A program made the translations under genes and the position numbers. A DNA stretch of 64,000 nucleotides, taken from assembly GCA_965221655.1 (NCBI GenBank), contig OZ244906.1, forward strand, positions 1,922,001 through 1,986,000, in the 5' to 3' direction. Positions 1 to 8,114 of this stretch are shown here, in pieces; the first letter of the stretch is position 1; every line of letters begins with the position of its first letter. The notes below the pieces were generated by a model that saw only the letters and a program-made list of their open reading frames with translations, had not been told where the DNA came from and made no database searches. This stretch comes from Bin107 sp965221655. GTDB taxonomy: Bacteria; UBA8248.

Positions 1-804
1 GAGCTCCCGGTTGGGATTGTGGCGCGTGCGCGTCTGCGAATCCGCTACCAACGAAGTCAGCAGGCTGTCAATCGCACCCAGAAAGGCGATGATCAGCGCC
101 GGCTTCACCAAAGCGCCGATGGTGTGCCACTCCAGCTGTGGCGCCTGAAGCTCCGGCAAGCCCACGGGGATTGCGCCGATTGTCCGCACCTCGGTGAAGA
201 TGAAGAGCGAGGCGCACGTGCCGACTACCAGGGCAGCCAGAGGCGCGGGCAGGAACCCTCGTATCCGGCGAGGCCAGAAAATACAGACTACCAGGGCGAG
301 CGTCCCGACGGCGACGTCACCCAAACCGTAGTTGGCGACGGCCTCCGGCCAAGCCTGCATCTGAGCGAGCGGGCCCCCCTTTATCGGGGCAGCACCCAGG
401 AGGGGCATCACCTGCAAAACCATGATGATCACGCCGATCCCGGTCATGAAGCCGGAGATGACGGAATAGGGCGTGTAACTCATGAAACTGCCGATGCGCA
501 GATACCCGATAGCGATCTGCAACAGCCCCGCCAGCATGATAATGGTAAAGGCCACCGGCAAACTGTCTGCATGCAGGGCGACGATTGCCGCCATGGCTAC
601 CGTCATCGGGCCGGTGGGACCGGAGATCTGCGAAGGCGTGCCGCCGAACACCGCGGCGAAAAACCCGACCGCAACGGCGCCGTAGAGCCCGGCAGCCGGC
701 CCCAGACCCGAGGCGACGCCGAAGGCCAACGCCATCGGCAGCATAATGATTGCGGCGGTTACTCCGCCAAACAGGTCACCGGGGATAGTGGCTCGAAATT
801 TCAT
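1..804 (-). CDS. SulP-family anion permease, N-terminal part (runs off window start)
   Basis: Seen: an uninterrupted reading frame of 268 codons starts at ATG 804 and leaves the window in frame at base 1. It encodes alternating hydrophobic segments from about residue 8 to 250. Residues 62-69 read GPTGPMTV, the SulP signature loop, and the N-terminus MKFRATIPGDLFGGVTAAI is typical of SulP proteins, which move sulfate, bicarbonate or other anions across the inner membrane. The missing half would carry the remaining helices and possibly a STAS domain. A GAGAG sits just upstream of the ATG. The substrate cannot be told. The gene stands alone on the minus strand with a stem-loop 67 bases upstream. 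Confidence 0.88.
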   Translation of the reverse strand, partial: MKFRATIPGDLFGGVTAAIIMLPMALAFGVASGLGPAAGLYGAVAVGFFAAVFGGTPSQISGPTGPMTVAMAAIVALHADSLPVAFTIIMLAGLLQIAIGYLRIGSFMSYTPYSVISGFMTGIGVIIMVLQVMPLLGAAPIKGGPLAQMQAWPEAVANYGLGDVAVGTLALVVCIFWPRRIRGFLPAPLAALVVGTCASLFIFTEVRTIGAIPVGLPELQAPQLEWHTIGALVKPALIIAFLGAIDSLLTSLVADSQTRTRHNPNREL

Positions 805-870
805 CAAACTCTCAAGAACGACGTTGACAGCGAGGCGCCTGCGTTCGAGCACCAATCACAGAGGGGAATC

Positions 871-898
871 AGCGCCAGAGCTTCTTCGCTCTGGCGCT
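871..898. repeat. Perfect 11-bp inverted repeat upstream of the SulP gene
   Basis: Bases 871-881 (AGCGCCAGAGC) pair perfectly with 888-898 around a 6-base loop. No T run follows on either side, so it is not a classical terminator. It lies in the 227-base non-coding stretch 805-1031 between the SulP start and the creatininase stop, and could be an mRNA leader structure or a dispersed hairpin. Apart from it I see nothing coding in that stretch. Confidence 0.5.
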
Positions 899-1031
899 TC
901 GGCTCGTCGGAACGCGAAGAACGTCCGACGCTCGGCGCCGGCGAGATACAATGCGGATGCAACTGCGAGACACACCATAGCACCCGTCAAACGGCCTAAT
1001 CAATACAAGCCCCATTGTGCTTCCCTCGCCC

Positions 1032-1856
1032 CTAAAGGGGAGGGGCGGTCGCCTTGATGGTGACCGGCACGTCCTGAAAGGTTTTTACGAACCGCGTCGT
1101 GTTCGCGGCAATGGCCTCGAAAATTTTCTCTCCTTTCTCCGCCGTCGCGAGCGTGGCCGCTCCGCCGACTCCCATGCCCGTGCGGTCCTGCCCGTATTCC
1201 TCCATCGTCGGGGGAAAGGAGAGCTTGGGGTTTTCCACTCTGTTCACGGCGTGGTCCACCGACACGAAGCGGCGCTCAAACTCGCCCACTTCGGGAACCG
1301 CGTCCACCGCGCGCTCCATGCGCACCTGCGCGCCGTACTTGTAGAGCATGAAGGAGGTCTCGGATTCACATCCGTGGCCTACTCCTCCCGCGGGGCTCTC
1401 GCACACGGCGCGAATCTCCTTTCCGGCGATGAGCGCCAGATCCACGATGGCGACGGCCGCACCCGTGCGGTTGCGCACCCGCACGACGGCAATCTCAAGC
1501 GGGGGGAGGTTCGCAACCCTGTGTCCGTTCAGAATCACGATATGCTTGAAGCCATGAATGATGAGGCTGTTGCACACGTCCTCGACGACGCGCGTGAGCG
1601 TCTCCGCGGCGAGCGATATCGTTCCCGGAAACGCGAGATGATGCGGCGACCACCCGAACCACAGGGGAGAGGCGACGAGCGCGTCCGCGCGCTCGGCCAC
1701 CTCCTCGGCAGTCGCTATGGCCTCGGCCGCGTCTGTTCCCAGCGGGCAATGCGGTCCGTGCTGCTCGGTGGCGCCCACGGGCACGAGCGCCGTGTCCCCG
1801 CGCCCGAGGTATTCCTCCACGTCCGGCCAGGTCAGTTCCTGTATCCAGCGACTCAT
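1032..1856 (-). CDS. Creatininase-family amidohydrolase
   Basis: 274 residues, the usual length for the creatininase/creatinine amidohydrolase family, cytoplasmic metal-dependent enzymes that open cyclic or linear amides. The metal-site signature is clear near the N-terminus: GATEQHGPHCPLGTD (residues 28-42) supplies Glu31, His33 or His36, and Asp42. A later NGH and a Glu in ESETSF fit the rest of the site. The start is ATG 1856, preceded by GGAGGGAG. The deaminase gene ends 32 bases upstream on the same strand, so the two probably form an operon for breakdown of a nitrogenous ring or amide. The usual NGHGGN motif reads NGHRVAN here, so the true substrate is open. Confidence 0.85.
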   Translation of the reverse strand: MSRWIQELTWPDVEEYLGRGDTALVPVGATEQHGPHCPLGTDAAEAIATAEEVAERADALVASPLWFGWSPHHLAFPGTISLAAETLTRVVEDVCNSLIIHGFKHIVILNGHRVANLPPLEIAVVRVRNRTGAAVAIVDLALIAGKEIRAVCESPAGGVGHGCESETSFMLYKYGAQVRMERAVDAVPEVGEFERRFVSVDHAVNRVENPKLSFPPTMEEYGQDRTGMGVGGAATLATAEKGEKIFEAIAANTTRFVKTFQDVPVTIKATAPPL

Positions 1857-1888
1857 GAGACTCCCTCCTCGTTTTCGCGCGCGGGCCG

Positions 1889-2353
1889 CTACGCGGGCTC
1901 CACCCACCCCGGCCAACTGCGCCGGATGGCCTCGCATTCTTCCACCCGAACGCCGGTGACGAGGCGGATGCGCCGGTTCGTCATGCCCAGCAGTTTCTCG
2001 ACCGAATAGTCCCCATAGTCGGGGCGGCGCATCTCCGCGTGGCGCGCCCCCAGGACGAGCGTTTCGATGCCCGCCTCGATAATCGCCCAGCAGCACATCG
2101 GGCACGGCTCCATCGCGGTATAAAGCGTCGCCCCGGAGAGGTCGTGCGAACCCAGGGCGCGACACGTGTTCCGGATGGCGACGGTCTCGCCGTGGGCGGT
2201 GGGGTCGGCGTCCGTGCTGGCGCGGTTTTGCCCCCTGCCGATCACCGCACCCTCCCTCACGATGACCGAACCCACGGGCACGTTCCCCGCTGCGAGCGCA
2301 AGGCGCGACTCCTCCATCGCCAACCCCATGAAATGGTGATGCTCTTCCGACAT
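1889..2353 (-). CDS. Nucleoside/guanine-type zinc deaminase
   Basis: 154 residues of the cytidine/deoxycytidylate deaminase fold, which hydrolyses an exocyclic amine of a base, nucleoside or related ring. The zinc site is complete: His54 and the proton-shuttling Glu56 in TAHGETVAI, then Cys84 and Cys87 in EPCPMCC. Length and motif spacing fit guanine deaminase or TadA-like proteins. The missing tRNA-binding N-terminus and the creatininase neighbour make a small-molecule deaminase more likely than TadA. The start is ATG 2353 with GGAGG 9 bases upstream; upstream in-frame codons are not needed. It is the first gene of the pair with the creatininase. Confidence 0.85.
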   Translation of the reverse strand: MSEEHHHFMGLAMEESRLALAAGNVPVGSVIVREGAVIGRGQNRASTDADPTAHGETVAIRNTCRALGSHDLSGATLYTAMEPCPMCCWAIIEAGIETLVLGARHAEMRRPDYGDYSVEKLLGMTNRRIRLVTGVRVEECEAIRRSWPGWVEPA

Positions 2354-2601
2354 AAGGGTTCCTCCATAGCCGCGCCGCATGCCGGTGGACGCTTGCGCTG
2401 CGCCGCGCGCACCTCCGCGCCCACCCGAAAATGCAGGCGCGGCCCCCGCGGGAGTCCGGTGAAGCTTCGGGGGCATTTTCCCACCAAACGGCCCGCGACG
2501 CGAACGAACGCCGCATGGAGGAACCTCCGGCGGGGAAGCACCCCCCGCTCAAGACCCGCCTTACCCCCCTACCCGCTTCGTGCTACCATGCTCTCCGTCG
2601 C

Positions 2602-2687
2602 GGAGGGATGGCCGAGCGGCCGAAGGCGGTGGTCTTGAAAACCACTGAGCGAAAGCTCCGGGGGTTCGAATCCCTCTCCCTCCGCCA
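2602..2687 (+). tRNA. tRNA-Ser (anticodon TGA)
   Basis: 86 bases. The acceptor stem GGAGGGA pairs with TCCCTCC (2677-2683), followed by G and an encoded CCA. The anticodon loop CTTGAAA puts TGA at 2636-2638. There is a long variable arm typical of Ser and a T-loop TTCGAAT. A TACCAT box at 2584-2589 could be its -10. The 2354-2601 stretch in front holds no gene I can support. Confidence 0.97.
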
Positions 2688-2739
2688 GACGAACGCGCTC
2701 GCACGCCCTCGTGCGATGGGATACAATGCGCCGCCTCGC

Positions 2740-2831
2740 GGAGAGATGGCCGAGTGGCTGAAGGCGCTCGCCTGCTAAGCGAGTAGGCTGGGAAACTGGC
2801 CTCGAGGGTTCGAATCCCTCTCTCTCCGCCA
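2740..2831 (+). tRNA. tRNA-Ser (anticodon GCT)
   Basis: 92 bases. The acceptor GGAGAGA pairs with TCTCTCC (2821-2827), then G and an encoded CCA. The anticodon loop CTGCTAA carries GCT at 2774-2776. The long variable arm and T-loop TTCGAAT fit Ser. A -10-like TACAAT lies at 2722-2727, 13 bases upstream. It reads AGC/AGT codons and sits 52 bases after the first Ser tRNA. Confidence 0.97.
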
Positions 2832-2848
2832 CTCCACGGAGAACCCTC

Positions 2849-3355
2849 TTGCCGAAAAACGAAGCCATCCGCGCCAATCTGTTTCGCCTGGAGGCGACGC
2901 AGCGCCTGCCCGTCGGGCTGGAGGAAGCCTGGGCGTTTTTCTCCAACCCGCGCAACCTGCGCGAGATCACCCCGCCCGAACTCCACCTCGTCGTCGAGAA
3001 CGAACTGCCCGCCGCGATGCACGTCGGCATGATCGTCTGCTACCGCGTGCGGCCCCTGCTGGGGGTTCCGCTGCACTGGGTCACCGAGATCACCCACGTC
3101 GAGGAGGGCCGCATGTTCGTGGACGAGCAGCGCTTCGGTCCGTATCGCTTCTGGCACCACCAGCACCACTTCCGCGCAGTCGAGGGCGGGGTCGAGACGC
3201 GCGACCTCGTGCACTACATGCTGCCCCTGGGGCCGCTTTCTTTTCTGGCCGACGCGCTGGTGGTGCGGCGGCAGCTCGACCGCATCTTTTCCTACCGCGA
3301 AGAGGCGCTCGCGCAGCGCTTCGGCGCACTCGAGCAGACCGGAGACCATCCATGA
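2849..3355 (+). CDS. SRPBCC (START-like) ligand-binding domain protein
   Basis: 168 residues. The sequence LFRLEATQRLPVGLEEAWAF followed by FSNPRNLREITPPEL is the typical opening of SRPBCC proteins related to the polyketide-cyclase/YndB group, which bind hydrophobic ligands in a helix-grip cavity. No catalytic motif can be assigned. The start is probably TTG 2849, preceded by GGAG with 7 bases of spacing; no upstream ATG is usable because the tRNA ends at 2831. The stop overlaps the next start (ATGA at 3352-3355), so it is translationally coupled to the cyclophilin gene. Its role is not known. Confidence 0.8.
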   Translation: MPKNEAIRANLFRLEATQRLPVGLEEAWAFFSNPRNLREITPPELHLVVENELPAAMHVGMIVCYRVRPLLGVPLHWVTEITHVEEGRMFVDEQRFGPYRFWHHQHHFRAVEGGVETRDLVHYMLPLGPLSFLADALVVRRQLDRIFSYREEALAQRFGALEQTGDHP

Positions 3356-4194
3356 GAACCATCCGCAACGCCGCACTCGCACTCGCCGCCCTTCTCCTCG
3401 CGGCGCAGGCCGTCCCCGCCCAGCAGATCGAGCGGGAAAAGCCGACCAACCCCGTCGTGGTGATGACGACGAACTTCGGCGAGGTGTTCATCGAGCTCTT
3501 CCCCGAAGAAGCGCCGAAGACGACGGCGAACTTCATCGGCCTCGCGACGGGGGAGCGCTCCTTCACCGAGCAGAAAACGGGCAAGGAAGTGCGGCGTCCC
3601 TTCTACGACGGCCTCACCTTCCACCGCGTCATCAAGAACTTCATGATCCAGGGCGGCGACCCCAAGGGCGACGGCACCGGAGGGCCGGGCTACCGCTTCG
3701 CCAACGAGATCAACGCCGACGCCCTGGGGCTGGACAAGCTCAAGGTCCTCGAGAACGACTCGCCCCACGTCTTCCTCGGCGTGCGGAGCAAGGAGGATTT
3801 CCAGCGCACCGTGGTGGGGCCGCTGCTGCGCGCCATGGGCATCCGCTCCGAGGCGGACCTCGAAAAGCGCATGGAAGAAGCCCGCAAGCGCCTCAACGAC
3901 CTCACGCTCAAAGAGGCCTACAAAAACATGGGCTATCGCTTCGATGAGAAGCTCGCCTCGCGTGCGCCGGCAAAGGGTGTCCTCGCCATGGCGAACGCAG
4001 GGCCAAACTCCAACGGCTCGCAGTTTTTCATCAACCTCATCGACACGCCCTGGCTCGCGGGCAAGCATACCGTCTTCGGCAAGGTGGTGCGGGGGATGGA
4101 CGTGATCGAGCGCATCGGCGAAACGCCCGTGGGCGCGGGCAGCGCCCCGCGCGAGGCGGTGCGCATCGTCTCGATTCGGCTGCTGAAGCGCTAG
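3352..4194 (+). CDS. Periplasmic cyclophilin-type peptidyl-prolyl isomerase
   Basis: 280 residues. A signal peptide of about 24 residues ends at VPAQQ, so the enzyme acts in the periplasm, where cyclophilins speed cis-trans isomerisation of proline peptide bonds during folding. Core motifs are present: TTANFIGLATGE, FYDGLTFHRVIKNFMIQGGDP, GVLAMANAGPNSNGSQFFI and the closing GKHTVFGKVVRGMDVIE. Between the MIQGGDP and GVLAMA blocks is an extra charged helical stretch of about 60 residues (around 130-195), making it much longer than the usual 165-190-residue enzyme. It overlaps the SRPBCC gene by 4 bases and meets recR tail to tail with 3 shared bases. Confidence 0.92.
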   Translation: MRTIRNAALALAALLLAAQAVPAQQIEREKPTNPVVVMTTNFGEVFIELFPEEAPKTTANFIGLATGERSFTEQKTGKEVRRPFYDGLTFHRVIKNFMIQGGDPKGDGTGGPGYRFANEINADALGLDKLKVLENDSPHVFLGVRSKEDFQRTVVGPLLRAMGIRSEADLEKRMEEARKRLNDLTLKEAYKNMGYRFDEKLASRAPAKGVLAMANAGPNSNGSQFFINLIDTPWLAGKHTVFGKVVRGMDVIERIGETPVGAGSAPREAVRIVSIRLLKR

Positions 4195-4799
4195 AGTTCG
4201 CGGCGGCCTTCGAGCGAGCGGGTGAGCGTCATCTCATCGGCATATTCGAGGTGGCTGCCCATGGGCAGGCCGTGGGCGAGCTGGGTGACGCGCACGCCCA
4301 AGGGCTTAAGCACGCGCGCGAGGTAGAGGGAGGTGCCCTCGCCCGCCATGTTGGGGTTCAGGGCCAGAATTACCTCGCGCACGCCGCCCGCGCGCACGCG
4401 CTCGATGAGTTGGGCAATCGTGAGATCTTCAGGTTCCACGCCGTCCAGAGGCGAGATGACGCCCATCAGCACGTGGTAGCGGCCCTGCACCCCGCCCGCG
4501 CGCTCAACGGCGAACACGTCGGCCGGCTCTTCCACCACGCAAATGACGCCCGGCTCGCGCGACGCGCACACGCCGCAGTCCGGGCCGCCCGCCTCGCCCT
4601 CCACCAGCATCGAGCAAGTCGCGCACAGCCCCACCTTCTCGTGCAGGTCCGCGCACGACGCCGCAATGCGCACAGCGGCTTCTGGGTCCTTGCCGAGCAG
4701 GTGAAAGACGATTCTCTGCGCGCTTTTGGGACCCACGCCCGGCAGACGGCGAAACGCCTCGATGCACTCTTGTATTGCGGGAAACCGGCTCGGCTGCAT
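4191..4799 (-). CDS. recR: Recombination protein RecR
   Basis: 202 residues, the standard RecR length. RecR loads RecA at gaps with RecF and RecO. The N-terminal helix-hairpin-helix FRRLPGVGPKSAQRI, the zinc finger Cys59-X2-Cys62 and Cys75-X2-Cys78, and the Toprim domain beginning ICVVEEPADVFAVE are all present. The C-terminal ALNPNMAGEGTSLYLAR and TQLAHGLPMGSHLEYADEMT-type Walker B-like segment is intact. It is the last gene of dnaX-ybaB-recR, a conserved gene order, and starts 6 bases after the ybaB stop. Confidence 0.97.
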   Translation of the reverse strand: MQPSRFPAIQECIEAFRRLPGVGPKSAQRIVFHLLGKDPEAAVRIAASCADLHEKVGLCATCSMLVEGEAGGPDCGVCASREPGVICVVEEPADVFAVERAGGVQGRYHVLMGVISPLDGVEPEDLTIAQLIERVRAGGVREVILALNPNMAGEGTSLYLARVLKPLGVRVTQLAHGLPMGSHLEYADEMTLTRSLEGRREL

Positions 4800-4805
4800 G
4801 ACGAC

Positions 4806-5123
4806 TCAGAACATGCCGGGGATGGGCAGGCCGCCCGTGAGCTTCTTCATCTCCGCACCCATCATGTCCTTGCCCTTTCTTGACGCCTCGTTGCAGGCGG
4901 CGCGAACGAGGTCCTCGAGCATCTCCACGTCGGCGGGGTCGACCACCTGGGGGTCTATTTTCACCGATATCACCTCGCCCGCCCCGTTCGCCGTTACGTT
5001 CACCATGCCGCCGCCCGCCGACGCCTCCACCGTCTTCTCCGCCATCTCCTCCTGGAGTCTGGCCATCTTGTCCTGGAGCTGGCGGGCCTGCTTCATCAAG
5101 TTGCCGATGCCACCTTTCAACAT
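4806..5123 (-). CDS. ybaB: YbaB/EbfC nucleoid-associated protein
   Basis: 105 residues. The sequence contains a coiled N-terminal helix (MKQARQLQDKMARLQEEMAE), the central GGGMVNVTANGAGEVISVKI strand block, and the closing helix with EDLVRAACNEASRK. This is the full YbaB/EbfC fold, a small dimeric DNA-binding protein that coats the nucleoid and is thought to work with RecR. It lies between dnaX and recR with short gaps (32 and 6 bases), the usual arrangement. Confidence 0.96.
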   Translation of the reverse strand: MLKGGIGNLMKQARQLQDKMARLQEEMAEKTVEASAGGGMVNVTANGAGEVISVKIDPQVVDPADVEMLEDLVRAACNEASRKGKDMMGAEMKKLTGGLPIPGMF

Positions 5124-5155
5124 GCGTGTCTCCCCGAAGTTTTTGCGCGCACCGA

Positions 5156-6889
5156 CTAGGCGCCGGAGGTTCCACCCGATTTTCGCACCCGGTGGGGGCG
5201 TATGTCGACTATGCGGCCGTCGAACAAATCGACGACCTCCTGTATCACGGCCTCATCCTCCGCCCGGTGCTCCGGAGCGGGGGAGGCGGCGGGTGCGCCG
5301 TTGTCCGCCGCCGCTATCTCGACGCGCGCGCGAAACGGCGCGTGGGCCGCAAGGTAGGCCTCTATTTCGGGCACCGCCCCGCATGCCAAACCGTGCGCGC
5401 CCGCGTTTGCCGGCGCAAGCGCGACGAGAATGCGGCCCGCATCGCCCAAATCCAGTTCCGCACCCTGAAACAGTGCGCGCCGCGCGGGCGGCAGGGCATC
5501 CACCGCCCCCCTCCACGCCTTGCGCGCCGCGGCCGCGTCCCACTCCGCCGCCTGTGCCGGAGCAGAACCCTCTGCCCGGGGCGTATCTTCCCCGCCGGGT
5601 GCGGGGGCATTTTCCACTTCGCGCAACCCCGCCTCCTCGCTCCCCCCGGGAGGTGCCTGGGGCGGCGGCGGCGCGGCCACGGCCTGCGGTGCGGGAGTCG
5701 CCGGTACTGGCGCGGGAGCCTGTGCGCGCGGGGGGGGCTCGCCCCCGCCCATGCCCTCGAGCCGCTCCACCAGTGCGCCCAAATCGGCTATCGGCTCAAT
5801 CTGGCACATGCGCAAAAGCGCCACCTCGAGCGTCATCCGCGGATGGTCTGAGGTTCTCAGCTCTACCTCGGCCGCTTGCAGAATAGAATACGCCTGGTGG
5901 GCGCGGGCGAAGCCCAGCCCGGCGGCCGCCTCCTTGCGCTCCCCGATTTCCGACGCCGCCACGTCGAATAGCGCTTCCCTGTCGTCCGCCGCGAGCAGCA
6001 CCATGCAGTCGCGCAGGTACTCGAGCAGGTTCGCACAGAAGAGCTTGAGGTCGTGGCCCGCGTCGAACACCTCCTTGAGGCGGGTGAGCGCACCGCCGCC
6101 GTCCCTTGCGATCACCGCCTCGACGAGCGCCTTGTAGATGCTCCCCGCGGGTACGCCGAGCACCTTCTCCACTTCCGCACCCGACACCGGGTCCTCCGCG
6201 GCGAAGGCCAGCACCTGATCAAGCAAGGACTGCGCGTCGCGTATGCTGCCCTCGCCCATGCGCGCGAGCAGCTTGACCGCGGCCTCCTCCATCCGCCTGC
6301 CCTGGGACTCGACGATGCGCGCGAGATGCGCGGCGACCACGGATGCGGCGATTCTCCGGAACTCGAACACCTGACAACGGCTCAGGATGGTGTCCGGCAC
6401 GCCCCGCGCCTCGGTGGTCGCCAGGATGAAGACGACGTGCGGCGGGGGCTCCTCGAGCGTCTTGAGCAGGGCGTTGAAAGAACTCTTCGAGAGCATGTGC
6501 ACTTCGTCGAAGATGACGGTCTTGTAGCGGCCGCGCGCGGGCTGGTAGCGCAGCCCCTCGCGCAGCTCGCGTACGTTGTCCACCCCGGTGTAGGTGGCGG
6601 CGTCTATTTCCAGGATGTCGGGGTGCGCGCCGCGGGTGATCTCTTCGCACGAGGCGCACTCGTTGCACGGCTCGGGAACGGGCCCCGCGCCCGATTCGCA
6701 GTTGAGCGCCTTGGCGAGAATGCGCGCGGTGGTCGTCTTGCCGACGCCGCGCGTGCCGCTGAACAGGTAGGCCGGGGCCACGCGCCCCGAGGCGAGCGCG
6801 TTCGAGAGCGTCCTGCGGATGTGCTCCTGGCCGATGAGGTCCTCGAAACGCTGGGGCCGCCATTGTCTGGCACTGCCGACGAAGGCCAT
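5156..6889 (-). CDS. dnaX: DNA polymerase III subunit gamma/tau
   Basis: 577 residues from ATG 6889. This start fits the family because ARQWRP falls at residues 7-12; a GTG at 6901 is also possible but has a weak ribosome site. The AAA+ clamp-loader core shows Walker A GTRGVGKT (45-52), four zinc cysteines (Cys64, 75, 78, 81), Walker B FDEVH (127-131) and an SRC sensor region. Residues of about 390-460 are a Pro/Ala-rich linker, followed by a tau-like C-terminal domain. I see no clear slippery frameshift signal, so the gamma form is not predicted. The SRP RNA gene lies just upstream on the same strand, as in many bacteria. Confidence 0.95.
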   Translation of the reverse strand: MAFVGSARQWRPQRFEDLIGQEHIRRTLSNALASGRVAPAYLFSGTRGVGKTTTARILAKALNCESGAGPVPEPCNECASCEEITRGAHPDILEIDAATYTGVDNVRELREGLRYQPARGRYKTVIFDEVHMLSKSSFNALLKTLEEPPPHVVFILATTEARGVPDTILSRCQVFEFRRIAASVVAAHLARIVESQGRRMEEAAVKLLARMGEGSIRDAQSLLDQVLAFAAEDPVSGAEVEKVLGVPAGSIYKALVEAVIARDGGGALTRLKEVFDAGHDLKLFCANLLEYLRDCMVLLAADDREALFDVAASEIGERKEAAAGLGFARAHQAYSILQAAEVELRTSDHPRMTLEVALLRMCQIEPIADLGALVERLEGMGGGEPPPRAQAPAPVPATPAPQAVAAPPPPQAPPGGSEEAGLREVENAPAPGGEDTPRAEGSAPAQAAEWDAAAARKAWRGAVDALPPARRALFQGAELDLGDAGRILVALAPANAGAHGLACGAVPEIEAYLAAHAPFRARVEIAAADNGAPAASPAPEHRAEDEAVIQEVVDLFDGRIVDIRPHRVRKSGGTSGA

Positions 6890-6947
6890 CTGCGAATCCA
6901 CCCCCCGGGAATGCAGGCAGGCGGAGCCTCCCGCCCGCCACGGGAAA

Positions 6948-7082
6948 GCCTGCGACGGAGTCGACCGGCCAGGCGCCCTCGTGGCGCCCGGGAGTGTCCG
7001 CTTACCGCTGCTTCCTTCCGGACCTGACGGGGTTCACGGGCTCCCGCCGCACGAGACCCGACCGGCCGAATCCGTCGCAGGC
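6948..7082 (-). ncRNA. ffs: Signal recognition particle RNA (4.5S type)
   Basis: On the minus strand the universal domain IV is unmistakable: GTCAGGTCCGGAAGGAAGCA followed by GCGGTAAG (about 6998-7029 read in reverse). The two ends, 7082-7071 and 6959-6948, pair over 12 bases (GCCTGCGACGGA with TCCGTCGCAGGC), setting the boundaries. At about 135 bases it is longer than the 114-base E. coli RNA because of an extra hairpin (GGGCGCCACGAGGGCGCC). It binds Ffh to target inner-membrane proteins. It sits 58 bases upstream of dnaX. Confidence 0.96.
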
Positions 7083-7092
7083 TCCATGGCGC

Positions 7093-7121
7093 ATCCTACC
7101 CCGCGCGGGGGTCTTTGGGAA
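7093..7121 (-). promoter_or_regulatory. Sigma70-type promoter for the SRP RNA
   Basis: On the minus strand TTCCCA (7121-7116) and TAGGAT (7098-7093) are 17 bases apart. The -10 ends 10 bases before the mapped 5' end of the SRP RNA at 7082, the expected distance. Confidence 0.5.
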
Positions 7122-7248
7122 GCGGGGGCAAAATCCCCGCGCGGCTCGCCCCCGCGCGCGAAATCGGGGTAGAATGGACTGCACGAAAGCGCACGTCCCG
7201 CAAAACTGCCGGCGCAAGGGCATTCCCCCAGCCGGGCAAGGAAAACCC

Positions 7249-8106
7249 ATGTCGTATTCGCAAACCGTAGAGATGGCCGAGGGCAGAGCCTACGTCTTCC
7301 ACAACGCGTTTCCCCTGGACGGACGCATCAGCGCCTACCCCCAAAGCGCGCGCGGACACAGCGTCTCGAACTGCTATCTGCTGAAAGAACAAGACCGCGC
7401 GCTGCTGCTCGACACCGGCTACGCCGTCCACGAAACCCGCATTCTGGAGCAGCTCGCCTCGGTGCTCGACCCCGAAACGCCGCTTTCGCTCCTGCCGCTT
7501 CGCCTCAACGAGTTCATGTCGGTCGGCAACGCCATGGCAATTGCACGCCGCTTCAACGTGGTGGAGTGCCTGGCGGGCGTGCCCAAAATCAACGAGTGGC
7601 TCGAGTTCGAATCCATTGAGCCGGGACGCAGCAGCGCCCCCACCCTGCACACCACCCTGCTCTCGGCACTCCACCCCATCGACCTGGGCGGACGGTGCGT
7701 CGAGGTGATGAGCGCGCCCATTCGGCTCATCAGCACCCGCTGGATTTACGACCCCGCCACGCGCACGCTCTTCACCTCGGACATGTTCTCCCACCTCTGG
7801 GCCGAGGCCGCCGACGGCCCCTGGATGCGCGAGGCGGACGACGTCACCACGCCCGCCTTCGTGCGCTCGTTTTTGCTCAACACCCGCTACTGGTGGCTCG
7901 AGGGCGCGCGCACCGACGACCTGCGCAGGGGAATCGCCGAAATCTTCGAGCGCTACGACATCGAAAACATTGCGCCGGGCTACGGCGCCATACTCCGCGG
8001 GCGCGGCCTGGCAGAGCAGCAGTTCGCCGTGCTCGACGAGGTGCTGGCAAGCCTCGACCGGGGCGTCGTCCGTCCCCGGTACGTCGCCCGCGGCCTCGAA
8101 AGATAG
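7249..8106 (+). CDS. Metallo-beta-lactamase-fold protein with degenerate metal site
   Basis: 285 residues from ATG 7249, with AAGGA 6 bases upstream. The fold is recognised from VSNCYLLKEQDRALLLDTGY (the first beta strands and Asp loop), then TLFTSDMF and the end motif APGYGAIL. It resembles the flavodiiron/ODP branch. The helix that should carry H-x-E-x-D-H reads LNEFMSVGN, so three ligand positions hold Leu, Met and Ser, and the final PGHG His is Tyr. It therefore may not bind two metals. It is followed 8 bases later by a second MBL-fold gene with more of the ligands, so the pair may work together. Function unknown. Confidence 0.75.
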   Translation: MSYSQTVEMAEGRAYVFHNAFPLDGRISAYPQSARGHSVSNCYLLKEQDRALLLDTGYAVHETRILEQLASVLDPETPLSLLPLRLNEFMSVGNAMAIARRFNVVECLAGVPKINEWLEFESIEPGRSSAPTLHTTLLSALHPIDLGGRCVEVMSAPIRLISTRWIYDPATRTLFTSDMFSHLWAEAADGPWMREADDVTTPAFVRSFLLNTRYWWLEGARTDDLRRGIAEIFERYDIENIAPGYGAILRGRGLAEQQFAVLDEVLASLDRGVVRPRYVARGLER

Positions 8107-8114
8107 GAGCCCCC

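Noticed and set aside
19..999. 326-codon plus-strand frame at the window start
   Set aside because: It is antisense to the SulP permease, which has clear membrane segments and the GPTGPMTV motif on the minus strand.
5156..6889. Programmed frameshift in dnaX producing a gamma form
   Set aside because: I could not find an A-rich slippery heptamer followed by a stem-loop at the expected place; the full tau-length frame is open.
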